A stretch of 64,000 nt of DNA from Pyrenula massariospora (taxonomy: Eukaryota > Ascomycota > Eurotiomycetes > Pyrenulales > Pyrenulaceae). This document shows, piece after piece, positions 25,969 to 35,189 of this stretch (position 1 is the first letter of the stretch; the number at the start of each line of letters is the position of its first letter). The stretch covers positions 310,001-374,000 of the forward strand of contig JAGFMI010000002.1 of the NCBI GenBank assembly GCA_021030905.1, written 5' to 3'. The notes below the pieces were generated by a model, which was not told the DNA's origin, ran no database searches, and saw nothing but the letters and a program-made list of their open reading frames with translations. Position numbers and translations under genes: made by a program.

Positions 25969-26580
25969 TTAACAGTTATATATCATGGAGAACGTCGCAT
26001 CCAGCGGCACCGGCTTCGCCCCGTTGTGCAAGAAACTGATCTCTCCAGCATTCTGCTGCCAATCGCTCAGCTCGAGGATATAGCTCATCGTCGGCGAGCA
26101 GGTGGTGGCGAGGATATTCTGATTAACGGGTGCCGCGCCCGGCCAATTGGGGACGTTCACCGAACCCCATTTCGTGGTCTTGGAGGGCTGGTTGTTCCAG
26201 GTGGTCTGGTAGGTGACGGGCTTGTCGGCGCCGAAGACGTCGAAGTTGTTGGGCCCGCCCGGGGTGGGGGTGACGTAGCGGTCGGGCGGGTTGGGGGCGC
26301 GCAGGTCAAAGTGTAGAGTGCAGCCGGTCGCGCCGGCGGGGATGTTGTTGAAGGTGATGCCGGTGCGGATGGTGTTGGAGCCGGGGCCGCCGGTGCGTTT
26401 CATGCGGATGGTGTAGCCGGGGAAGGGGGTGTCGGGGTTGGCCTTGTCGAAGTAGTCGATTGTGTCGACGACCTTGGTGGTGCAGGCGCGAGGGACGAGG
26501 TCCTCGGTGGGCGTTGGCGCTGCGAAGACGGGGGAGAAGAGGAGGAGGGTGGTGAAGCCGGTGATGGAGCTGAAGCGCAT
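25969..26580 (-). CDS. Secreted But2-C-terminal-like protein
   Basis: Single-exon 203-aa secreted protein. A signal peptide (MRFSSITGFTTLLLFSPVFA) is followed by a short propeptide-like PTPTEDLVPRACTTK. The mature part is a beta-rich domain with TGCTLHFDLRAP, YQTTWNNQPSKTTKWGSV, NILATTCSPTMSYILELSDW and a final C-terminal Cys (SMIYNC). This pattern resembles the fungal secreted 'ubiquitin 3 binding protein But2, C-terminal' family, whose function in secreted proteins is unknown; the family name comes from fission yeast But2. The coding region is markedly GC-rich. The family call rests on memory of the WNNQP..ATTCSPTM pattern; a small secreted effector-like protein is the fallback description. 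Confidence 0.68.
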   Translation of the reverse strand: MRFSSITGFTTLLLFSPVFAAPTPTEDLVPRACTTKVVDTIDYFDKANPDTPFPGYTIRMKRTGGPGSNTIRTGITFNNIPAGATGCTLHFDLRAPNPPDRYVTPTPGGPNNFDVFGADKPVTYQTTWNNQPSKTTKWGSVNVPNWPGAAPVNQNILATTCSPTMSYILELSDWQQNAGEISFLHNGAKPVPLDATFSMIYNC

Positions 26581-27907
26581 GGTGAGGTATGGAAGACTTG
26601 ATGGGCTGGAGTGGTCTTAAGCGGGAAATAAGAATTCGAGCAAATGTGAGAACTGATTGAGCCTGGGCCGTATGTGCCAGCGACTGTATTAACGGGAAAT
26701 GCTGTGATGTAGAGAGTACAGAAACAGAAGCATTCGCAAATGACTACAATCTGGCAGTACTTATCCTTTTCATCTGCCTTTGGCAATGCTAATTGAGTTA
26801 CCTTTTCCTGGCGCAAATACGAACAGCAACAACCCTATTTCTCAGCCGTGGAGGCTGGTACCAGCGAATGTACCATTGAAAAGCATTCCTTTCAAGTTTT
26901 CACGATGTTCAAGTACGCCACGTCTATGAAGCGGTCAGGATTACGAGCTGTGGCGGCGTCCGCGCGATGCCTCGTTCACAAACCCGGCCAATCGTTTCTA
27001 CGCTTTACCGTCCTGCCAAGACCTTCCGCCCCGTCACATTGCCAAGTACGCCGCAGTCTTCTAAAAATATTTCCACCTTTCCTTTAACGAGATTGTCCCC
27101 GCAAACAGATTTCAGGCACTGTTACCTTTTGGGAATTGCTTGTAGCCTGGGTTGCATGGAAGCGTGACCTGATATGGACCTATTATGATACCTCCTTCCC
27201 GTCTCAGCCTTTGATACAACACCGGATCGTTACGTAAGGGAAGCCGCAATGCCATTAAACAATCAGTCACTCACTGGAAACCGATTGACAAGCGATGTTG
27301 CCATCGGTCCCGGCGTGTGTGACCATCTCAGCCATGCCCGTACGCCGTCTCACACTTGTTCTTAAGATGCGGCTCTAAGGTTCTTTACTTAGCGTTAAGG
27401 CAGATGTTTCCCATTGTTGCTTTTGTACGATCTTTAGCGAGATTCTCCAAAGGATCTAGATTCCACAACCGGCTCCCGAGTGAAGCCTCTGCGCTATCTC
27501 TTTCTAAGAGGCGAGCATGATTCACATATTTACTTCTATATTCGATCCATTCATGATTATCAATGGGTGAAACAGTTTCTGTTCTTCCTGCATGTAAGCC
27601 ATTCCATCCTGTGCATCCTACCTACTATAGATCCACTACGACCTTTCCTCTCTTCTCCTCTCTTCGCTTCTCTCTGTAGGTATTTCAGGCTGGTTTATTC
27701 AAAAGTCTACGTTCTTCGACGAAGCGAACATATTAAAGATAGCCAGTAGCGGTGTTTCTAAGGTCGCATTCTAAGGAATAAATCCCCTACATTAAGCATC
27801 AATACGAATGAATTTGTGTACAAAATCCTTTCTTAATAGCTACAATCATGGCTCATCATGCTCTCACGAAAAAGAGAAATTTCTGAGCTGCGAGAAATAA
27901 GGCCGAC
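26581..27907. other. Intergenic with a presequence-like frame
   Basis: 1.3 kb with no supported gene. At 26905-27087 (+) an ATG opens a frame with a basic, Ala/Arg/Ser-rich start (MFKYATSMKRSGLRAVAASA) like a mitochondrial presequence. The overlapping frame at 26967-27167 has a similar character (MPRSQTRPIVSTLYRPAKTF). Neither leads into a mature-protein exon that I can find, so it may be the relic of a 5' exon or chance. Confidence 0.35.
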
Positions 27908-29919
27908 CTACCCAAACCACCGGCTGAAGTCAATCCACAGCACCGTAACCTCACCAGTCCTCATCATTTCCAACAAAAACCTTGGATCTCTCACCGCCAT
28001 CCACGCAAACGTGCCCTGAAATGCCATTGTTTCCCCTGCTTGGACCATCCACTGCTTCCACCATTTCCTCCCGTGACGATGATATACAAAATGCCTCGTC
28101 CGCTGGATCTCAAGCGTCCAGCGCTGTCTACGGAGTTCTCTACGCATGTCTCGCGATGAATTCAGAGTGTGATGATGGTGTACAGATGCGCCTTCCGGAT
28201 TCCATGTCAGCAGGCTCGGCTTAGAGATTTTCCACTCAGCGGGATGGTGAGATGAGTTGGTTGGGAGGACGCTGTAAGTGAAGAAGGGGATTTCGAGGAC
28301 ATCGTGTAAAGCATTACCGTTCCAAACTGGAGAGAGATCCTCGCTCTTGTATGAAGTTAGGTGAAGGACTTCAGAAGGGATGCCATGCGAGAAGCCGCCG
28401 TGTAGGGTTACGGAGGTGCCGCTGTCGGATTCGCTGCCGTTGCTTTGCAGAGCCGCGGTGGTCACGGTCCCCCAGCGGGCACGTGAGTCAGATTGAAGTG
28501 TTGGTGGTGTCCAGTAGAAGACGGTGTCCGCCCAAATTTGCTCGGCCTGTAGGGTAGAGATGGTTAGTCAATGAGATATGGCCTGGTCCCGTGCAAGCTG
28601 GAGAGAAAAGCCGTTACGAAAATAGACTCATGAACTGAATTCAGACTCACATAGATATCCGAATCCGGACATCCGAGCCGTAATGTCCTCCCATAGATGC
28701 TCTCAAAGTCGTCGCACAGGCCCCAATCAGCATAAAGGAATTCTCTTAATCCAAGACCCTGATGGGGCTCTCCGTCATTACCTGGTCTCGAGAGGAATAT
28801 ATCGTCAGCCAGAGAGAATGTGTCGTCAAGGCCAAAGCTATGCCGCCAGGCTCTTTTTCGATCGCTATGGGACCAGGTGAAGAAAATTCGGAGGGGGTGC
28901 TTGGCGCTTTTGCGGCGTGCCTCGTAGGCAGGTACATCCCACAGACGGTCTTGAATGGCTTGACTATCGGGACCAAATAGAACGACGGATTCGCGAGAGA
29001 ATTTGTTGCTGAGCAGAGAGTCGGTCACATAGGCGAGCTGTTTCGGAGTGAAAATGTCCCGCAGCGGGTTCATCCAATGGAGAATCTGTTTCTCGCCGAT
29101 GAGATGTGTGACCGCTTCTTTAGTCTTTGCAGGGAATATGACGTGAAAAACTTTGGCAATATCATATGCTGAGAGATGTTGAAATAAGCTTTCGCGTATG
29201 GGATGGTTCTGGATGGCCATCAGCAACAACTTCCTTGCTATCGAAGGCTTGGCGGAACGGGGGCGACGATGAAAGAGGTCCTTCTCGTCGGTATGAAATG
29301 GATCCAGGAAAAAAGGAAGAAAATGTAGTCGCAGATAGTTGAGATGCCATTCAAGGGCGAATTTCTCTTTTCTCATCTGGTCTTGCGTTTTGAAGTGCCG
29401 GTGTAAAAATTTCTTCTGCAGTCGCGCTATCCGATTTGACTTGGAAAACGGTTTATACCATCGGGGAATGCCGTGCATCTGGTCGTTACGAAGGAAAAGC
29501 TCACGGCGCTTTTCCTCAAGAAGACGGGTACCCAGCCTGTAGACCTGGGTCCTCAATCGATGTAGCTGTTCTTCTTCATTAGAGAGAAATGGAACATAGA
29601 CAATTCCATTATCCTTGGCGTAGTTTGCCAATAGATGATGGACTTCCTCGGAACGTCTGGAGATGGCCTCGTCAATGTCGTCTATCCCCTCAGACTCGTG
29701 ACTTGGGCAAGATTGCGACTTTACTTCCGCATCCTCGAAGGACAGCGCAAGCTTCCTCTTCTTCTGGCGTCGATGCTCCTGTTCCCGAATTTGCGCAGGA
29801 AACATACGTTCAAAGGCGGTCCTTTTGTGCGCAAAGCCTTGCTTTCGCAGGGAGTAGCTACAGGAGCTACAAAGGTCAGAGTCGTCGTCAGACCAGGTTT
29901 CTGACTGTTGTTCCGCCAT
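27908..29919 (-). CDS. Hypothetical protein, 635 aa
   Basis: Two exons, 29919-28651 and 28546-27908; intron 28547-28650 (GTGAGT, TGACTAACC, CTACAG). Not recognised. Seen: an acidic N-terminus with a CSSCSYS cysteine pair, basic KKRKLAL (possible nuclear signal), a long charged helical region (residues ~70-200, RRSEEVHHLLANYAKDNG, LHRLRTQVYRLGTRLLEEKR), and a segment resembling a short F-box-like helix pair (HLSAYDIAKVFHVIFPAKTK). The C-terminal half is rich in Trp and His. No signal peptide or membrane span. The phase-0 junction joins CPDSDIY to AEQIWADTVFYW and removes stops in all frames. The start is the first ATG; the frame upstream lacks one. Confidence 0.75.
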
Positions 29920-30620
29920 GCCAGCAGCGCGCCAAGATGATTGTCCCAAAGAGCGAGATTCCGATGACAGCTGAAGAATGTCGACTGCAATCTCAGCGAA
30001 GATCTGCGCTCACCCAATTCTTGTTATGTATCAAGGGAACCAAAGACGTTCAGCCGGCTGAGTGCAGGCCAGGAGAGTTCTACCTAAAGCGACGTCAACG
30101 GAATCATAATATCCTAGAGTCGCTAGAATGCTTCGAGGCAGTCAGTGGTATTTATTGACGCAGTGGTCGCATGGAAAAAGGCGTAAAGTTTGTTTGAGTC
30201 AGCTCTTCGACTAGCAGAGGTTGGATGCCTGAAGAGCGGCGGGGCCACCCCTGGCTGTGGCGCAGCATTGGCCCAGGATTCGCCGCAACGAAGAACAGCA
30301 CACAACCTCATCGACATCTACGACCATGCCAGCCCAGCAACAGCTTGACCTTCTCATAGCAAGCATAGATTGGACTCGAGAACCCCATTCAAACTTATCG
30401 TGATCAGACATAGTCCAGTTATCGACGCTTATTGCGTCCTAAATTTGCGTATTTCGCGCAACTTTTCTCGAGCCTTGCACTGCCACTTTCCTCGTTCTTG
30501 CACCGAGTGTTTTCAACCTCATTTATGCACGATTTTCATTGACTAGGCTCGGAAAAGATATCTTGGCTATGTGAAACTATAACCTCTTTTTTCATATGTT
30601 CTTCGAGGCATATTCTCATT
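29920..30620. other. Divergent promoter region
   Basis: 700 bp between the 635-aa gene (-) and the multi-pass membrane gene (+). Overlapping frames of 60-190 codons on both strands within 29589-30411 mostly shadow the 635-aa gene or lack any domain signal. Confidence 0.5.
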
Positions 30621-32558
30621 ATGTCGCAAGCGAGCAATGGCACGACTTTCCAGGAATCGCATCAAGTCTCTGGGCAGACCGCTCTCTGGACCCTCATTGC
30701 TCTCGCTTCGGAATCAATGACACACCCTTCGATCTTCGAAATATTCCACAGAATGGGGGAACTTCCGTTTGACGGCGCTTTGAAACCGCATCGTTCCTCT
30801 CCTCTTTTTTGCCTTGCCGACATACTATTTAGCCTTGCATGTTATGGTCTTGTCGTACCGTACTCTTTGCGAAGAACGTGGAAGGAGAAGAAGAAGAAGG
30901 AGGAGGAGGAGAAGCCACGCTTAGATGACGGTCCAAGAGCAGAGGCTTCAGAGCACGTGAACGCCAACGCAATCAACATGAGTATCTCGATCTTTATTGT
31001 AGGCGTCCTACCGAAAGCAATCAAGCTTTTCGCTATGAAAGGTATACCTTTTACTAAAACCTGCGCCGCAATATTCCTGACATCATCTTTGATGAGCTCT
31101 GCTAGCAGATTTTTGGGAACTGGTGCTCGCAGCCTATCTCTAAAAAAAGCAGTGCGCACCCTTGGTGAACAGAATCGGCACTCATTCAAAATTCTACGCG
31201 CTTTGTTTTCATGGATCATCTTGCTTACTCCTCTCTCTCACGCAGTAGCTTTTGGCTGGATATGGTATCTATCTGCTCTTCGATTAGACCTTTCGAAGAG
31301 CCCTCTCAACCAATACATGGTTTATGTTAGAAGCGCCTCAAACCTCTGCTTGATCACTTTTGCACTACAATGGTTGGTCTGCTGGATCGCGCGCTATCGA
31401 TCACCTCTACCGCGTCTTCCAGGGCCTTTTATGCTATGGCTCTGGGTCATCCAAGCTTTCTTCAGCTTCTTTCCTCGGCGCAGCTGGTCCGAACTCAAAT
31501 GGGAGATACAGACGGCCACGCTAATCGAAGACGTCTTGCAAATTTCGGGGAGTCTTGTCCAGAATTGTTCATACCAATCCATTTCGAGCTCCGCTGACAA
31601 GCATGCTGCGGTTATGTCAAACGTTTCGTTACCCCAGTTCAAATCCTTATGTGACTTACTCTCTACAATGACTTCCAACGAAACCTCCCAATTAAGCAGC
31701 GGATTTTTTCGCGTACAAAGAATAGTCTCCCAAATGGAAAGCGACCTTGAATTGAACAAGAGGTTTTCAAGTGTTGATAACATTTTTAGGGCTATGATAC
31801 TCTTACTTGTAGCCTTAGTCTGCAGTGTCGTGATCGCTTATGGCTTCAATCGTATTGCGAGAATTGTCTGCAACTTGACATCGAAGTCCGAAGAAGTTCG
31901 ATGGCAATATGTAGAGGATGGTCTTCGAAAGCGCCTGAAGGACTTTGGATGGGACGACAAAGGCCTAGACGCGTTATTTGTGGTTCTGAACCAACGCTCT
32001 TATGTTTCCGATGCCGTTGACGCGACATTCCCCGAGTTTCGCAAAGAGTCCGTGGCCTCAAAATTGGACAGGAAAAGGGTTGACAAAGCACTGGCCGAGA
32101 TTGACAAGATGTCCCAGCCATCTCGTCTAGTTGACTCGAATTCACACGAGTACTTGGCACTTTCGTGGCAGCAGTTCCGATGTGTTGCAATTGAGCATCA
32201 TCAAAATTGGAGAACAGGCAGATGGGAGGTAGTAGAGCGGTCTGGTCGAGACACCGAGGACTCACCGATAGCTACTATACCACAACGCGCTCTTGAAAGT
32301 CTTATGTTGGAGTGGAGCGAGGAACCGACGCCTCGAAATCCTCGACCTAATTTGTTCATTGCGCTATGTGGCGATGTGATCAAAAATCCCATTAGTATAC
32401 TCCCTGCTTGGCTACTACGGCATGCAAGGTCGGTGCCAGAGGATGTATGGTGGATTGCGTTTTGCATTTTCAATCTGATCACAGCAGTGGTTTATTATCT
32501 TGTCGCTTTCGATGGCAAAGATACTATCAACCCGAACTGGACTAGCGTTTTCGGATGA
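30621..32558 (+). CDS. Multi-pass membrane protein, unknown function
   Basis: Single-exon 645-aa integral membrane protein. Hydrophobic segments are visible at about residues 62-83, 121-140, 194-220, 240-258, 268-284, 386-408 and 610-632. A charged loop KEKKKKEEEEK (residues 88-98) follows the first span. Between spans 5 and 6 lies a ~100-residue Ser/Asn-rich, probably lumenal or extracellular loop with several N-x-S/T sites (NCSYQS, NVS, NET). A ~180-residue soluble region (KSEEVRWQYVEDGLRKRLKD..) precedes the last span. No signal peptide precedes the first span. I know no family for it; similar uncharacterised membrane proteins, often in paralogous sets, occur in Pezizomycotina. Confidence 0.8.
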   Translation: MSQASNGTTFQESHQVSGQTALWTLIALASESMTHPSIFEIFHRMGELPFDGALKPHRSSPLFCLADILFSLACYGLVVPYSLRRTWKEKKKKEEEEKPRLDDGPRAEASEHVNANAINMSISIFIVGVLPKAIKLFAMKGIPFTKTCAAIFLTSSLMSSASRFLGTGARSLSLKKAVRTLGEQNRHSFKILRALFSWIILLTPLSHAVAFGWIWYLSALRLDLSKSPLNQYMVYVRSASNLCLITFALQWLVCWIARYRSPLPRLPGPFMLWLWVIQAFFSFFPRRSWSELKWEIQTATLIEDVLQISGSLVQNCSYQSISSSADKHAAVMSNVSLPQFKSLCDLLSTMTSNETSQLSSGFFRVQRIVSQMESDLELNKRFSSVDNIFRAMILLLVALVCSVVIAYGFNRIARIVCNLTSKSEEVRWQYVEDGLRKRLKDFGWDDKGLDALFVVLNQRSYVSDAVDATFPEFRKESVASKLDRKRVDKALAEIDKMSQPSRLVDSNSHEYLALSWQQFRCVAIEHHQNWRTGRWEVVERSGRDTEDSPIATIPQRALESLMLEWSEEPTPRNPRPNLFIALCGDVIKNPISILPAWLLRHARSVPEDVWWIAFCIFNLITAVVYYLVAFDGKDTINPNWTSVFG

Positions 32559-32950
32559 GCTGGTTTACGAAGATGAAATGAACTGTTATATGACCTGTCT
32601 CAATAGCACGGTTCACTAACGGCCCTAGATGAGCAACGATGTACTTGAAGTGCGATGGCCAATCTTTTCTGAACAAGTGTAAGTGAATAATGGTGAGTCT
32701 CTGCGTGTGAGGACGCAATGTATACACTGCCATGTAAACGAGAATGTGATGTCACTCGAGACATATGAGGTAGTATTCGAATGGAGATGAAAATTTGTCA
32801 AGAAATCAATTCTTACTCTAAGTAAATTCCAGAAGCAAAATTTAAAGACACCAGATCATCACTCTACACGCTCATTCCTACCCGCTTTTAGTATATTTTC
32901 AGAGAAGACAGCGAAGCGCCGACAGCATTGAAGTTGATCCCAAAGCTCCT
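32559..32950. other. Convergent intergenic region
   Basis: 390 bp of 3' flanks between the membrane-protein gene (+) and the GH16 gene (-); AT-rich in part, no other feature. Confidence 0.55.
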
Positions 32951-34012
32951 TTACCCTTGCTGGAACACCCTAACACTCCTCACTGCCCAATATGCCTCTG
33001 CAAAGTTCGCACCACTGCCGCCGGCATATGCCTGACAGGTTGGTGCCTTGGCCACGCAAGTTGGGTTCTTAGTCCAGACGTCACCGGCCCATTCCCCACA
33101 CAGAGCAGTATTGAAAATGATCTGCAAGTCCTTGAAGTGAGCGTCGATGTTGCAAGCATCGGCTGGAAGACCGCCGACGGGTGTGCCCCACAAGTCCGGG
33201 TTGGGAGCTGCGGAGCTCGAGCTTGAAGGGAAAGAAGTTGCAGCGGCAAGGTCGGAGGGGATGTTAGTCGAGTTACGGCCGAAGAACCAGACCTTGATGC
33301 CTTGGGAAGTCCACTCAGTAGCGTAGATACCGCCGCCGGCAGTGTTGAAGTCTGGGCCGAAGGAGGCGGGTTGACTGTCGGAGATGCCGCAACCGGCGTT
33401 TTTGTCTTGTGTCGAGGAGTTGACGTCGCAGTCTTGGGTGAGGAGGCTACCCGTGAAAGGAGACTTGTTAGAGGGAAATTTGCAGCCTTGGTTGGTGTGC
33501 ATGGTGATTTGATTTGCGGTCGCTGTGTTGACATTTTCCATGATATCAATTTCTCCACCGCTTGGCCAGACATACTTGGCTGTGTCTGCAAGAAGCCAAG
33601 CGGCTGGCCAGACACCGCAGCCTGTAGGAGCATGCTGGATGTCAAAAATGAAAAGACCATGGTTGTACGATTTTTTAGACGTGACTCGCGTCGAAGACCG
33701 GCCGGGAGCTGCGGGGTTGTTTGTCGTAGCGTCCACGCCTAGAAAGACAAGTTTTTCAGGTCCAGCCGAAGTGTTATTGGCATTCTGCCGCTTTAACTTG
33801 GAAGGAGTTTGGACGAACCCGGCAAGACTTGTGCTGTTAGCCTCGTCCATCGAGACATACTTGACAAAGCCTTTAGTCGGGTCAGCGTCGTTAAAAAAGT
33901 TGAAGCCGCTGTAGAATGCATCGCCGCTGTAATCGTCTTTTAGAATATAAGCTGCCAGGCTCGGGGCGACTGTTGAGAGCGCCAAAAGAATTGAAAAAGT
34001 AGGGGAAAGCAT
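32951..34012 (-). CDS. GH16 family endo-glycosidase, secreted
   Basis: Single-exon 353-aa secreted GH16 hydrolase, probably an endo-1,3(4)-beta-glucanase-like enzyme acting on fungal or plant beta-glucans. Seen: signal peptide MLSPTFSILLALSTVAPSLA, start of the jelly-roll YILKDDYSGDAFYSGFNFF, aromatic cleft segment CGVWPAAWLL, and the catalytic signature GGEIDIMENVN with Glu154 (nucleophile), Asp156 and Glu159 (acid/base). FNTALCGEWAGDVW and the cysteine-rich CVAKAPTCQAY lie near the end, and the protein closes with YWAVRSVRVFQ. No linker, CBM or GPI tail follows. Several N-glycosylation sites are present. Subfamily specificity cannot be decided by eye. Confidence 0.92.
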   Translation of the reverse strand: MLSPTFSILLALSTVAPSLAAYILKDDYSGDAFYSGFNFFNDADPTKGFVKYVSMDEANSTSLAGFVQTPSKLKRQNANNTSAGPEKLVFLGVDATTNNPAAPGRSSTRVTSKKSYNHGLFIFDIQHAPTGCGVWPAAWLLADTAKYVWPSGGEIDIMENVNTATANQITMHTNQGCKFPSNKSPFTGSLLTQDCDVNSSTQDKNAGCGISDSQPASFGPDFNTAGGGIYATEWTSQGIKVWFFGRNSTNIPSDLAAATSFPSSSSSAAPNPDLWGTPVGGLPADACNIDAHFKDLQIIFNTALCGEWAGDVWTKNPTCVAKAPTCQAYAGGSGANFAEAYWAVRSVRVFQQG

Positions 34013-35189
34013 GTTCGCTTGCGAACAAAATGTGTTATCGAAAGTAATGGTTATATTTTGGATAGCGTGGGCTTTGATCGACCGGCGACAAGTACGCTCA
34101 CTGTTTGGTGCGTAGGAAAAAAGATGGGGAACACTGAAAAATGCGAGTTGTTCTCTTTAAAAGTGCGTCGTTTGGATGCGTGATTGCTAAAGGAATGACG
34201 AGGCAATCAAAGGAGTATCACAAAGATTCTATTTAGCTCAAAAAAAGATCAAAGGCACCGGCCAGCGACAAAGGAGAAGCGAAAATAATTTCAGCAATGG
34301 TCATAGAAATGAGGAGAAGGGCATTGTGGGCTTTCAGAATTTCGGGTCAGCCGTATGGCTCATAGAAATGCAGAACGAAGGAGGCAAGTGATAACGTTGG
34401 AAGGTGAAGACGACTGAGTAATAGAGGTGCTGACAATGTAACATAGATCACATGGCGAAATACAAGCTTACAGACTTTTCACAGGTTGTGATGAACTCTG
34501 CCAAACACTCTGCTGCGCTGCACGAGACTTGAGGGAACGGAGGCATGTTTCGCGAACGATGGCATGGCAGGCGAGCCACTTGAGGGCAGAGTCGTGAGAA
34601 CCGAATGGTGAAACAAGGACATAAGTCCTAGGGAATCATATTGACCAGATGCTGCAACGCGAGCGAGCAACTCTGCGAGCATGAAACTGAAAGCTTGCGT
34701 GTCCGAGAGAGCATTTGGAAGGCGGTTTTGAAAGGCGTGTTGAAAAGAGAGTTGATTGGCCTGGAGACACGGCCACTCACAAAGCAGACAAGGCGGGGAT
34801 TCGGGGTCTGGGCGCCAAGCCTGACTCGACCATAGTCACGTGACTAAGGATATCCGAGGTTCTGCCGCAAGCTAGTCTCGTCACAGAAAGCGGATGTCAC
34901 TGCCCGCAATCGAGAACGCCGCCTAGAGATTGCTGAATACCTACCTAGGGTAGAGGTCACGCACACGTCAATACTCGGCGCGGGCGCCCATCACAGCAGC
35001 GCCTGTTACCAATGTGGCTACTTTGAACTGAGGCAGTCGCGCAGTCTCGGCATTGCGCTCACGCTTCCACACTAGTCATGTCCCTCACCCAAATCTCAGT
35101 ACGCCGTCGAATACAATTATGGCCACGGGGCAATCCCGCCTAGTCTTAGGGAAGTATAAGGCCGTGTTGAACGATCACCAACTTCAACG
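34013..35189. other. Divergent intergenic region
   Basis: 1.2 kb between the GH16 gene (-) and the POT1/Cdc13-domain gene (+), holding both promoters. Only short unsupported frames (64-67 codons) were seen. Confidence 0.5.

Noticed and set aside
32980-33660. 226-codon second frame inside the GH16 gene
   Set aside because: A shadow of the GH16 frame; the catalytic EIDIME motif is in the other frame.
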